Notes: a model not told the origin generated them from the letters alone. Counted from the stretch's first letter, positions 7,174 to 14,446 are shown. The stretch is 15,310 nt of DNA from Sedimenticola sp. (GCA_030619405.1 JAUXBK010000037.1:1-15310); one strand, 5' to 3'. Numbers and translations: made by a program.

Positions 7174-8028
7174 TCAGCGCCGTCGGGGCAACAGCTTGAG
7201 CGGATCGACCGGCGCCCCATTGCGCCTGATCTCGAAATGCAGCATGGCACGACCACTGCCGTTCTTTCCCACCTCTGCCACCTGCTGCCCCCTCGACACG
7301 GTATCGCCCTCCCTGACCAGCAGTTTACGGTTGTGACCATAGGCACTCAGGTAGTTCTTGTTGTGTTTTATGATTATGAGTCGACCATACCCTATCAGGC
7401 CACTGCCTGCATAGACCACTTTTCCCGCTTCGGCCGCCAGCACCGGTTGTCCTATTCGGCCACCGACCTTGACACCCTTGCGCAGGGGATCCCCCCGGGC
7501 GAACTCCTGCACCACCTGCCCTTTGGTCGGCCAGCGCCAACCCAGCCTGGATCGCTGTGCGCTCTTCCCGCCCTTCGATTTTGCCACTGCCGCACTCTTC
7601 ACCTTGCGCTGTGGTTGCGTTACCGGGCTGCGCTTTCCCGCCGGGAGTGTTTTTTTCACAGGAGGACGCGATGATGCAGCCACTGAGCGGCTGCGACTCC
7701 TGGTACTGGCCCTGCGGCGACCGGGGGCGGGCGGGGCGTAGAGTCGCAGTCGCTGCCCCGAGTAAATGGTGTAAGGGGAGCGAATCTGGTTCCAGGCGGC
7801 AAGTTTGCGGTACGCCAGACCATAACGCCAGGCGATGGAGTAAAGGGTGTCACCCCGGACGACCCGGTAGTAGCGAGGCGGGGGACCGGTGTTTCTGACC
7901 GCCGCTTCCCGGGAAGTAACCGGTGCCCGGACCGGTGCGCTGCAGGCAGAGAGCAGTTGGAGAGCGAACAGGGCCAGCAGGATAATCGAAACTGCAGACA
8001 GTCTCACCGTAGGGCGGTCGCAATGCAA
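7174..8028 (-). CDS. nlpD: amidase-activator lipoprotein NlpD (LysM and degenerate M23 domains)
   Basis: NlpD is an outer-membrane lipoprotein that activates cell-wall amidases during division. The product has a lipoprotein signal (IILLALFALQLLSAC, lipobox LSAC), a LysM domain (YYRVVRGDTLYSIAWRYGL), a basic Ser/Arg/Lys/Pro linker, and a C-terminal LytM/M23 domain ending in LHFEIRRNGAPVDPLKLLP. The zinc-binding residues of active M23 enzymes are missing (VGGRIGQPV instead of HxGxD), as expected for an activator. Start is uncertain: TTG 8028 has AGGTGA four bases upstream and gives 284 residues; GTG 8007 gives 277 residues but has no ribosome-binding site. The ribosome-binding site for TTG lies inside the arm of a long palindrome. 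It lies upstream of rpoS, as in most gammaproteobacteria. Confidence 0.93.
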   Translation of the reverse strand: MHCDRPTVRLSAVSIILLALFALQLLSACSAPVRAPVTSREAAVRNTGPPPRYYRVVRGDTLYSIAWRYGLAYRKLAAWNQIRSPYTIYSGQRLRLYAPPAPGRRRASTRSRSRSVAASSRPPVKKTLPAGKRSPVTQPQRKVKSAAVAKSKGGKSAQRSRLGWRWPTKGQVVQEFARGDPLRKGVKVGGRIGQPVLAAEAGKVVYAGSGLIGYGRLIIIKHNKNYLSAYGHNRKLLVREGDTVSRGQQVAEVGKNGSGRAMLHFEIRRNGAPVDPLKLLPRRR

Positions 8029-8029
8029 C

Positions 8030-8203
8030 CTGTCACCTAGATCCTGCAAGTATTCGCACGCACATAGCACAACCTCTCGTCCCGTATAGTGATATGAAAA
8101 ATCTCGGCAATCACAATAAGGATTCCACTCGATTTTTCATTCGCTCTCCGAAACAATAGCTTGCACTCTGTATGCACGACTACTTGCAGGATCTAGGTGT
8201 CAG
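8030..8203 (-). repeat. 174-bp imperfect palindrome in front of nlpD, potential long RNA hairpin
   Basis: The outer arms, 8030-8052 and 8181-8203, are 23 bp and match as an inverted repeat at 22 positions; CACCTAGATCCTGCAAGTA is exact. Inner arms ATGAAAAATC (8094-8103) and GATTTTTCAT (8131-8140) match exactly and share nearly the same centre. Between outer and inner arms, 24 of 40 positions pair. Of 16 mismatches, eight become G-U pairs if read as minus-strand RNA but only two if read as plus-strand RNA. That favours function as RNA in the nlpD direction. It occupies most of the 208-bp gap between the yqaA-like gene and nlpD. A MITE-like element is an alternative; no clear target duplication is visible at its ends. 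Confidence 0.8.
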
Positions 8204-8236
8204 ATGACGGGCAGGGAAATTCACGATTTTGGACGA

Positions 8237-8815
8237 TCAGTATTTCGCCACCAGGATCACCACGATGACCAGCAAAACCATGATCCAACCGATGCGATCG
8301 ATATACTGCCGCAGGGTCCCCTCCATACGTTCGCCACCCCAGGCCATCAGCGCAGCCACCAGGAAGAAGCGTGCCCCCCGCCCCAGCAGGGAGGCGAATG
8401 CAAACGGCAGCAGCGGCATGGCGATGACGCCCGCCGTGATAGTGAACACCTTGTAGGGTATGGGTGAGAAACCGGCCACGAAGATGGCCCAGAAGCCCCA
8501 GGTATCGAACCACTCCTTCACCTGCAGATATTTGGGATAATAGCCCGCACTGCGCATCAGCGGCTCCACCAGATCGAAGGCAAACATACCGATGAGATAG
8601 CCCAGGAGCCCGCCCATCACGGAGGCGATGGTGGTCAGAGCCGCCAGGCGCCAGGCGCGGGCGGGACGGGCCATGGCCATCGGCATCAGCATCACATCCG
8701 GCGGGATAGGGAAGAACGAGGATTCGGCAAAACTGAGGCCGGCCAGATAGACCGGTGCATGCCGGTGCCTGGACCAGGTCATAACCCGGTCATAGAGTCT
8801 TGAGAACAACCGCAC
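8237..8815 (-). CDS. YqaA-like membrane protein, DedA/VTT superfamily
   Basis: A 192-residue integral membrane protein with a DedA/VTT-type core. Visible features are FAESSFFPIPPDVMLMPMA near the N-terminus (about 29-47), several hydrophobic helices, a glycine-rich GGLLGYLIGMFAF segment, and FSPIPYKVFTITAGVIAMP (about 115-133) that matches the re-entrant loop region of DedA proteins. Some members of this superfamily flip phospholipids or undecaprenyl phosphate, but I cannot assign a substrate here. The GTG start at 8815 shares one base with the pcm stop (TAGTG), with GGGAGG nine bases upstream, so translation is probably coupled to pcm. YqaA-like genes between pcm and nlpD are known to me in other gammaproteobacteria. 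Confidence 0.85.
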   Translation of the reverse strand: MRLFSRLYDRVMTWSRHRHAPVYLAGLSFAESSFFPIPPDVMLMPMAMARPARAWRLAALTTIASVMGGLLGYLIGMFAFDLVEPLMRSAGYYPKYLQVKEWFDTWGFWAIFVAGFSPIPYKVFTITAGVIAMPLLPFAFASLLGRGARFFLVAALMAWGGERMEGTLRQYIDRIGWIMVLLVIVVILVAKY

Positions 8816-9477
8816 TACTGCATACCTCCCAATAAGGGAACGAAGATCACTCGTTCCAGCAGTTCCTTATCGTAACCGCTGGCGGTTCGGGTGACACGCA
8901 CCAGCACCTGCTCATGACGCGGCCCGATGGGCAACACCATACGGCCACCCGGTTTCAACTGATCGACCAGCGTCCGGGGAATACCCTCCGGTGCCGCCGT
9001 TACGATGATAGCGTCGAAGGGCGCGTACTCCGGAAGCCCCAGACCTCCGTCGGCGTAACGCAATCGAATATTTCTCAGGCCAAGCGCCCGAAAACGCTCC
9101 CGGGCCTGTTTCTGCAGCACTTCGATGCGCTCGGCGCTGTAGACACGCTTCACCAGCTGCGCCAGCACAGCGGTTTGGTAGCCGGAACCGGTGCCGATCT
9201 CCAGCACCGTATCCAGCGGCCCGCCTTGCAGTAGCAGCTCCGTCATCCTGGCCACGATATAGGGTTGGGAGATGGTCTGCCCCTGACCGATAGGGAGTGC
9301 CGTGTCTTCATAGGCGCGGCTGGCGAGGGCCTCATCCACGAAGATATGCCGGGGGGTGCTGCGCATCGCCTCCAGCACACTGTGGTCGCGGATACCCTCT
9401 TCCCGCAGACGCTGTATCAGCCGCTCCCGGGTTCGGTCGGAGGTCATACCGATGCCACGGAGCCCCTGATACTTCAT
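8815..9477 (-). CDS. pcm: protein-L-isoaspartate O-methyltransferase
   Basis: Pcm uses S-adenosylmethionine to methylate abnormal isoaspartyl residues in aged proteins so that they can revert to aspartate. The 220-residue product has the active-site region GQGQTISQPYIVARM (about 64-78), SAM-binding motif I VLEIGTGSGYQTAVLAQL (91-108), an acidic motif II (VYSAERI) and FDAIIVTAAPEGIP. The length is typical, with about ten extra N-terminal residues; Met11 is a possible inner start. The ATG at 9477 overlaps the surE stop as ATGA, a standard coupled arrangement for surE-pcm. Confidence 0.96.
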   Translation of the reverse strand: MKYQGLRGIGMTSDRTRERLIQRLREEGIRDHSVLEAMRSTPRHIFVDEALASRAYEDTALPIGQGQTISQPYIVARMTELLLQGGPLDTVLEIGTGSGYQTAVLAQLVKRVYSAERIEVLQKQARERFRALGLRNIRLRYADGGLGLPEYAPFDAIIVTAAPEGIPRTLVDQLKPGGRMVLPIGPRHEQVLVRVTRTASGYDKELLERVIFVPLLGGMQ

Positions 9478-10226
9478 GTATTCAGCCCTTGCAGCCAGCC
9501 GTTCAGGCTCGCCAGGGCCGGGTGGCGGGTCAGGTCCACCTGCAGCGGCGTCACCGACACCCAGCCCTTGCGCACCGCATGGAAGTCGGTTCCCGGCCCT
9601 GCATCCTGCTCCGCGCCAGCCGGCCCCACCCAGTAGATGACCCGCCCGCGGGGGTCCGTGGATCTGACCACTGCCTCCGCCTTGTGGCGATGCCCCAGAC
9701 GAGTGGCCTGGTAGCCTTGAAGCTCCGCATAGGGTAGATCCGGGATGTTGACATTGATGATGGTGTCCGGCGGCAGCGGGTGTTGCTGCAGGCGCTGTAC
9801 CAGCTCTGCTGCCACCCGCCCGCCAGTGTTATAGTGCTGGGGATTGTGTGCATTCATCGAAAGGGCGATGGCGGGCAGGCCGAGAAAGCGTCCTTCAGTG
9901 GCGGCCGCCACTGTCCCTGAATAGAGTACGTCGTCACCCAGATTGGCACCGGCATTGATACCGGCAATGACCATATCCGGCTCTTCATCCAGCAGGCCGG
10001 TGATCGCCAGATGAACACAGTCGGTAGGGGTCCCATCCACCCGGACCACCCCATCCTCCATCTCTTCCGCATGCAGGGGATAGGAGAGGGTCAATGAATT
10101 GCTGGCCCCGCTCCGATTGCGCTCTGGTGCCACCACCGTGATCTCTGCCAGTGGTGCCAGCGCCACCCGCAGGGCCTTCAGCCCCGGGGCCTGATAGCCA
10201 TCGTCATTGCTCAAAAGGATCTTCAT
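9474..10226 (-). CDS. surE: 5'/3'-nucleotidase SurE
   Basis: SurE is a metal-dependent nucleoside monophosphatase linked to stationary-phase survival. The 250-residue product begins MKILLSNDDGYQAPGL and carries the metal-binding residues Asp8, Asp9, Ser39 (ERNRSGASNSLT) and Asn91 (AGINAGANLGDDVLYSGTVA). Length is normal for the family. It is the first gene of the surE-pcm-yqaA-like run. In many relatives truD and the isp genes lie upstream; here fur does. The 196-bp gap to fur (10227-10422) contains a small hairpin (CGGGGA-CTCA-TCCCCG, 10283-10298) without a U-run and no promoter I can call with confidence. Confidence 0.97.
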   Translation of the reverse strand: MKILLSNDDGYQAPGLKALRVALAPLAEITVVAPERNRSGASNSLTLSYPLHAEEMEDGVVRVDGTPTDCVHLAITGLLDEEPDMVIAGINAGANLGDDVLYSGTVAAATEGRFLGLPAIALSMNAHNPQHYNTGGRVAAELVQRLQQHPLPPDTIINVNIPDLPYAELQGYQATRLGHRHKAEAVVRSTDPRGRVIYWVGPAGAEQDAGPGTDFHAVRKGWVSVTPLQVDLTRHPALASLNGWLQGLNT

Positions 10227-10422
10227 ACCCTGAGGCCGCTTTCAATACGTCGGTCAAGGCGCAAACTATACTGGAAATGGCCCGGGGACTCATCCCCGCC
10301 CGGTGATTGCTACCTGAGGCTGATATCCGCTCAATGAATCGGGCTGAGGGTAAAAAATAATAGGGTGTCCGTTCAAAAGACCAACAGACCTCGCCGCGGC
10401 ACTATACGATAATATTTTTTAG

Positions 10423-10863
10423 TTAATCTTTATTATCAGCTTTTCCATGGTTGGGGCACCCCGGATCCCTGCAACGCCCATAGATGATCAGGCTGTGGTC
10501 CCCGATCTCGTAACCCTTATCCTCTGCTATCTCCCGCTGCCGCTGCTCGATGGTATCGTCCACGAATTCCTTCACCTTGCCGCAGGTTACACAGACGATA
10601 TGGTCGTGGTGCCCACCCCGGTTCAGCTCGAACACAGAATAGCCATCCTCGAATCTGTGCCGCTCCACCAGACCTGCCGCCTCAAACTGAGTCAGCACCC
10701 GGTAGACGGTGGCCAGACCGATCTCTTCCCCGTCCGCCAACAGCAGACGGTAGATCTCCTCGGCACTGACATGGTGCTCTCCACAGGTCTCCAGCAGCTC
10801 CAGGATCTTCAACCTGGGCGCCGTCACCTTGAGCCCAGCCTTTCTGATCTCTTTGTCTTCCAA
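10423..10863 (-). CDS. fur: ferric uptake regulator Fur
   Basis: Fur represses iron-uptake genes when loaded with Fe(II). The 146-residue product has the winged-helix domain (KAGLKVTAPRLKILELL, then GLATVYRVLTQFEAAGLV), the metal-binding stretch GGHHDHIVC (about 83-91), and two cysteine pairs, Cys91/Cys94 and Cys131/Cys136 (CRDPGC), typical of a structural zinc site. The start is TTG 10863 with AGGGG nine bases upstream; no ATG or GTG fits, and the family N-terminus aligns from here. It is divergent from bamE, with 88 bp between, as in several gammaproteobacteria. An AT-rich inverted repeat GATAATA...TATTATC (10408-10437) overlaps the fur stop. Confidence 0.96.
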   Translation of the reverse strand: MEDKEIRKAGLKVTAPRLKILELLETCGEHHVSAEEIYRLLLADGEEIGLATVYRVLTQFEAAGLVERHRFEDGYSVFELNRGGHHDHIVCVTCGKVKEFVDDTIEQRQREIAEDKGYEIGDHSLIIYGRCRDPGCPNHGKADNKD

Positions 10864-10951
10864 ATCGTTTGTCCCCTGGATGTTTTTAAATAGGCTAATC
10901 GGGTATCATTCGGGCCATCAGAACATTGGCACCTAACTGACTATCTAGAGC

Positions 10952-11446
10952 ATGCGAAAGCTTCTCATTTCCTGCCTATGCGGCGCAAGTCTGCTGCTCT
11001 CCGCCTGTTCGTCGATGCAGGAAATCGGCAGCAAGAGCTCCAGTAAACTGGATAGGCTGCCGTTCGTATACCGACCGGATGTGCAGCAGGGAAATGTTCT
11101 GAAGCAGGAGGTGATAGACGTGCTGCAGCCAGGCTTGTCCAGGAACCAGGTGCAGTACCTCATGGGCACGCCGCTGCTGATCGATCCCTTTCACCAGGAC
11201 CGCTGGGACTATATCTACACCATGAGGAAGGGCAGCGAACAACGGACCCAGCAGCGGATCACTCTCTACTTCGATGATGATCAGCTGGTAAGGCTAAGGG
11301 GAGATCTGCGGCCACAGCCCTTCGATGAGATGGCACCGATCAGCGAGCAGGCGGTGGTCGAAGTGCCCGATTTCAAGTCACGCAGAAAGGGCTTTTTCAG
11401 GAAACTGCGGGAGTTCTTCTGGCCCCTGCCCACCGACGACGAATAA
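10952..11446 (+). CDS. bamE: outer membrane assembly lipoprotein BamE (SmpA/OmlA)
   Basis: BamE is a lipoprotein part of the BAM complex, which inserts beta-barrel proteins into the outer membrane. The 164-residue product starts MRKLLISCLCGASLLLSAC, a lipoprotein signal with lipobox LSAC and lipidated Cys19. The core follows: PFVYRPDVQQGNVL, LQPGLSRNQVQYLMGTPL (about 58-75), DRWDYIYTMRKG and the final strand ITLYFDDDQLVRLRGD. A basic and aromatic tail (SRRKGFFRKLREFFWP) extends beyond the E. coli length. The start is the first ATG, with only a weak AGAG ribosome-binding site. It converges on rnfH. The 100-bp gap has no clear terminator, only a T-run after AACCGG near 11460-11471. Confidence 0.95.
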   Translation: MRKLLISCLCGASLLLSACSSMQEIGSKSSSKLDRLPFVYRPDVQQGNVLKQEVIDVLQPGLSRNQVQYLMGTPLLIDPFHQDRWDYIYTMRKGSEQRTQQRITLYFDDDQLVRLRGDLRPQPFDEMAPISEQAVVEVPDFKSRRKGFFRKLREFFWPLPTDDE

Positions 11447-11548
11447 CCCTGCTCCCAGAACCGGTTTTTTTGAACCCTCCCTGCCACAGAATGTCATCTG
11501 GAAGCAGTCGAGCCACACCTGAACGGGTAGGACACCCGCTTCAATCTC

Positions 11549-11881
11549 CTATCCTCTGTCCTCTGTCCTCTGAGCCCCGCCGCCTTTTTTCATCTGCTTT
11601 CCCTCGGCCGCCCGTTTCTTGCGGGCCTCCTTGGGGTCCGCGATCAACGGGCGGTAGATCTCCACCCGATCACCTGGACTCAGCGGAGCATCCTTCTTTG
11701 CCACCTTGCCGAAGATTCCCACCCGGGCCTTCTCGATATCGATTTCCGGAAACTGGCCAACGATGCCTGAGCGCTCGACCGCCTCGATCAGCGTGGCCCC
11801 CTGCCTGATCTGCAGCGGCAGAATCACCTGCTCTTCCGGTGTGGCGTAGGCTACCTCCACTTCGAAGGTCTCATTTGTCAC
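11549..11881 (-). CDS. rnfH: RnfH family protein (RatB, UPF0125)
   Basis: A small ubiquitin-like-fold protein paired with ratA as in E. coli (ratA-ratB); the name comes from association with Rnf complexes in some bacteria, and its role remains unclear. The core VEVAYATPEEQ, QGATLIEAVERSGI, KARVGIFGKVAKKD and GDRVEIYRPLIADPKEARKKRA is diagnostic. The chosen GTG start at 11881 gives 110 residues, has AGGTG four bases upstream, overlaps the ratA end by 11 bases, and matches the N-terminal spacing of E. coli RnfH. ATG 11893 is an alternative. The last eight residues (AQRTEDRG) and the stop are encoded by a three-copy 7-bp tandem repeat, so the C-terminus seems to have been extended or replaced by repeat DNA. 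Confidence 0.92.
   Translation of the reverse strand: MTNETFEVEVAYATPEEQVILPLQIRQGATLIEAVERSGIVGQFPEIDIEKARVGIFGKVAKKDAPLSPGDRVEIYRPLIADPKEARKKRAAEGKQMKKGGGAQRTEDRG
11552..11572. repeat. tandem 7-bp repeat (TCCTCTG x3) at the rnfH 3' end
   Basis: Three perfect copies of TCCTCTG in a row, preceded by the imperfect copy TCTCCTA. On the minus strand this reads CAGAGGA repeated. It encodes the final residues of RnfH and abuts its stop codon. Short purine-rich runs like this occur between genes in some proteobacteria as dispersed sequence; a relation to the AAGTCAG-type repeat near rpoS is only a guess. Confidence 0.75.
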
Positions 11882-12308
11882 GATACACCTCATTCGCCCG
11901 CTGGCAGAATGCATCCACCAGGGTGTTGGCAATCTGACTGAATACCCGCCCAAACGCAGAATTGATCAACCGCCCCGAAAATTCGAACTCCAGTTCCAGC
12001 TCCACTTTACAGGCATCCTCCCGCAATGGTGTAAAGCGCCAATGCCCCCGCAGCTGCTTGAAGGGTCCATCCTTCAGCCGAATCTCGATACGCCCATAAG
12101 GATACAGCGTATTACAGGTGGAAAATTTCTGGCTGATGCCGATTCGCGCCACCTCCAGCTCGCCGCACAGCTCGGTCTCGCTGCGGGACAGCAAGCGGGT
12201 CGAGCGGCACCAGGGCAGAAACTCCGGGTAGGACTCCACATCATTGATCAGCCCGAACATCCGGGCCGCGGAGTGAGAAACGAGTGCGCTTTTTTTTACG
12301 ACTGGCAA
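11871..12308 (-). CDS. ratA: RatA, START/polyketide-cyclase-fold protein
   Basis: RatA-type proteins have a START-like lipid-binding fold. E. coli RatA was described as blocking 70S ribosome association, while related proteins act in ubiquinone handling (Coq10-like). The product shows KKSALVSHSAARMFGLINDV, ESYPEFLPWCRSTRLL, GISQKFSTCNTL, DGPFKQLRGHWRFTPL and LINSAFGRVFSQIANTLVDA, aligning end to end with E. coli RatA as I remember it. The start is judged to be TTG 12308, which gives MPVVKKSALV and 145 residues, like the E. coli protein (MPQISRTALV). TTG 12323 is possible but has no ribosome-binding site. It lies 31 bp after the transporter gene and overlaps rnfH by 11 bases. Confidence 0.93.
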   Translation of the reverse strand: MPVVKKSALVSHSAARMFGLINDVESYPEFLPWCRSTRLLSRSETELCGELEVARIGISQKFSTCNTLYPYGRIEIRLKDGPFKQLRGHWRFTPLREDACKVELELEFEFSGRLINSAFGRVFSQIANTLVDAFCQRANEVYRDK

Positions 12309-12339
12309 CAGTAGCTCATCCAATCAATAGGTTCATGAT

Positions 12340-13725
12340 TCACCCTAGTACTCCGAATATCCCCACAGTGTGGAGAAACACCAGGGAGACGGCCAGTGGT
12401 GCTACGTAACGTATGGCGAGATACCACAATCGGAACGCCAGACCATCCCTGCCGCCGAGTTCGTCCCGCACCGATCGCCTGGACATGGCCCAGCCGGCGA
12501 ACAGAGCGATGGAAAACCCCCCGAGCGGCAACATGATCCCCGAAGTCAGTATATCCAGGAGATCGAACACACCAGTGTTTCTATACTCCCCGGCAAACCT
12601 GAACCGGAAGGACCAGTCGCTGAATGACATCACAGTGGCTATCCCCAGCAGCCAGGCGATCACCCCGACCACGACGGCCGCCCGCACCCGCAGCAGAGCG
12701 CGATTTTCCACCAGCCAGGCCACCGCCGGCTCGACCAGCGAGATGGCGGAGGTCCAGGCGGCGAGCACCAGCAGCACAAAGAAGAGTGTACCGAAAAAGA
12801 GCCCACCCGGCATCTGACCAAAGGCGATGGGCAACGTCTGGAAGATGAGACCCGGCCCGGCCGCCACGGGCAACCCATTGGCGAATACGATAGCGAAAAT
12901 CGTCACCCCGGCGAGCAGTGCCACCAGGGTATCCATCAGCGCCACCACCAGGGCCGCCTTGGCGATGGAGACCCGGCTGGGGAGATAGGAGCCGTAAACC
13001 ATGATCGCACCCACCCCAAGACTGAGGGTAAAGAAGGCGTGACCCATGGCGATCAGGACCCCTCCACGGCTGAGGGCACTGAAATCCGGCTGAAACAGAA
13101 ACCGGAAACTCCGTTCGAATTCCCCGATATTCAAGGCATAGGCCGTCAACAGCAGCAGCAGGAAGAACAGCACCGGCATCATCACCTTCACCGCCTGCTC
13201 CAGCCCGGACCGTACCCCCCGCGCCACCACCAGGGTGGTCATCACCATGAATATGGTGTGCCACGCAAGCAACCGCTCCGGGTCTGAGATGAGGGCCGAG
13301 AAGATACTTTGTGAGCCGGCGGCCGTCACCCCGGAAAACATGCCGCTGGCCATCCGCGCCACATAGGCGAGGGCCCAGCCGGCGATCACGCTGTAAAAGG
13401 AGATGATGATCACCCCGGCAGCGACCCCGATAAAACCGACCATCCCCCAATGGGAACCTGCATCCTCCTCCCGCCCCAACATCTGCAGGGTATTGATGGG
13501 GCTCTGCCTTCCCCGACGGCCGATCAGGATCTCGGCCATCATGATCGGCACCCCGATCAGGGCAAGGCAGGCCAGATAGACCAGCACGAAGGCGCCACCC
13601 CCATGTTCGCCGGCGATATAGGGGAACTTCCAGATATTTCCCAATCCCACGGCGGACCCGGTCGCCGCCAGCGTGAACATCAGCCGGGACGACCACTGAC
13701 CATGAATGGATACGCGCTCGGACAA
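12340..13725 (-). CDS. sodium-dependent transporter, neurotransmitter:sodium symporter (NSS/SNF) family
   Basis: NSS proteins use the sodium gradient to import amino acids or related compounds. The product shows the family signature near the N-terminus (WSSRLMFTLAATGSAVGLG then NIWKFPY, residues 11-36), which forms part of the sodium and substrate site in helix 1. About eleven or twelve hydrophobic segments follow. The start is taken as TTG 13725, giving 461 residues and the usual short N-terminus (MSERVSIHGQW). The frame stays open 93 codons further upstream, but that would overlap smpB on the other strand. Substrate cannot be told. It stands between smpB and ratA, which are usually next to each other, and is probably transcribed with ratA and rnfH. 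Confidence 0.92.
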   Translation of the reverse strand: MSERVSIHGQWSSRLMFTLAATGSAVGLGNIWKFPYIAGEHGGGAFVLVYLACLALIGVPIMMAEILIGRRGRQSPINTLQMLGREEDAGSHWGMVGFIGVAAGVIIISFYSVIAGWALAYVARMASGMFSGVTAAGSQSIFSALISDPERLLAWHTIFMVMTTLVVARGVRSGLEQAVKVMMPVLFFLLLLLTAYALNIGEFERSFRFLFQPDFSALSRGGVLIAMGHAFFTLSLGVGAIMVYGSYLPSRVSIAKAALVVALMDTLVALLAGVTIFAIVFANGLPVAAGPGLIFQTLPIAFGQMPGGLFFGTLFFVLLVLAAWTSAISLVEPAVAWLVENRALLRVRAAVVVGVIAWLLGIATVMSFSDWSFRFRFAGEYRNTGVFDLLDILTSGIMLPLGGFSIALFAGWAMSRRSVRDELGGRDGLAFRLWYLAIRYVAPLAVSLVFLHTVGIFGVLG

Positions 13726-13736
13726 AATCGTATAAT
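13707..13736 (+). promoter_or_regulatory. candidate sigma-70 promoter for smpB
   Basis: TGGATA (13707-13712) and a perfect TATAAT (13731-13736) are separated by 18 bp. It lies at the very start of the divergent transporter gene and would give an smpB leader of about 130 bases. The -35 matches four of six. Nothing better is seen in the 145-bp gap (13726-13870), and I find no convincing promoter for the transporter on the other strand. Confidence 0.45.
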
Positions 13737-13870
13737 CTCTGCAGGTGCGCTCGAGTTTATGGCCTGGACGATGGCCAGCAATGCATTCTCGATGAAACCC
13801 GGCGGCAAGACAAGGAGTCACACTCAGTAAGGCTGGCACCCCCCACCCCTCTCGCATACAATTGCCTATC

Positions 13871-14350
13871 ATGGCCAAGAAATCCAAAAAGAAAAAGAAC
13901 GGCGGCGCAACCATCGCGCGCAACAAGAAGGCGAAGCACGAATTCTCCATCGAACAGCGCCATGAGGCCGGTATTGCCCTGGAAGGGTGGGAAGTCAAGA
14001 GCATCAGGGCCGGCCGGGTGGGGCTGACTGAAAGCTACGTCACCATCAAAGGAGGCGAGGCATTCCTGTTCGGCGCCCACATCACCCCCCTGCCCACCGC
14101 CTCGACCCACATCCACCCGGACCCGCTGCGGACCCGCAAGCTGCTCCTCAACCGCGGTGAACTCGACAGACTGATCGGTCTGGTGGAACGTAAAGGCTAC
14201 ACCCTGGTCCCACTGGCGATGTACTGGAAGAAGGCCCTGGTCAAGGTGGAGATCGGCCTGGCCAAAGGCAAAAAGCTGCACGACAAGCGCGCTACGGAAA
14301 AAGACCGGGACTGGCAACGGGACAAGCAGCGTATCCTCAAGCAGAGTTAG
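13871..14350 (+). CDS. smpB: SsrA-binding protein SmpB
   Basis: SmpB binds tmRNA and brings it to stalled ribosomes for trans-translation. The 159-residue product has a lysine-rich N-terminus, the OB-fold core (HEFSIEQRHEAGIALEGWEV, KSIRAGRVGL, ESYVTI), TRKLLLNRGELDRLIGLVERKG, and the conserved basic C-terminal tail KLHDKRATEKDRDWQRDKQ that enters the mRNA channel. Length is typical. The start is ATG 13871; a TTG three codons upstream is in frame, but neither has a recognisable ribosome-binding site. Its RNA partner ssrA lies 141 bp downstream on the same strand. Confidence 0.97.
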   Translation: MAKKSKKKKNGGATIARNKKAKHEFSIEQRHEAGIALEGWEVKSIRAGRVGLTESYVTIKGGEAFLFGAHITPLPTASTHIHPDPLRTRKLLLNRGELDRLIGLVERKGYTLVPLAMYWKKALVKVEIGLAKGKKLHDKRATEKDRDWQRDKQRILKQS

Positions 14351-14367
14351 CCCTGCTGCAGATCATC

Positions 14368-14390
14368 TCGTTCCCACGCTCCGCGTGGGA
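14368..14390. repeat. REP-like palindrome between smpB and ssrA
   Basis: An 8-bp perfect stem, TCCCACGC (14372-14379) and GCGTGGGA (14383-14390), with a TCC loop, preceded by TCGT. The core CGTTCCCACGCTCCGCGTGG is a dispersed palindromic element I recognise from many gammaproteobacteria, usually ending GGGAACG. Here the right side is replaced by a run of eight C (14391-14398), so the outer bases of the stem are lost. It could weaken read-through from smpB, but it has no U-run and is not a standard terminator. Confidence 0.7.
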
Positions 14391-14446
14391 CCCCCCCCAC
14401 CGGCGATGCTGAAGACAAGGAACGATTCAGGGAAGAAATCCAGGCG

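Noticed and set aside
10283..10298. Hairpin CGGGGA-CTCA-TCCCCG upstream of surE considered as terminator or leader element
   Set aside because: The stem is only six pairs and has no U-run on either side. It is too short to assign a role.
10408..10437. GATAATA...TATTATC repeat considered as a Fur box
   Set aside because: The arms resemble Fur half sites but the spacing is wrong and it lies at the 3' end of fur, not in a promoter.
11525..11541. CGGGT-AGGAC-ACCCG hairpin in the bamE/rnfH gap considered as a terminator
   Set aside because: The stem is five pairs without a U-run, so it is not a credible terminator.
12581..13696. 371-codon minus-strand frame inside the transporter gene
   Set aside because: It is a different frame of the NSS gene, low-complexity in Gly and Arg, without family motifs, while the overlapping frame has a clear family signature.
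13757..14317. 186-codon frame antisense to smpB
   Set aside because: smpB is certain on the other strand and this product has no recognisable feature.
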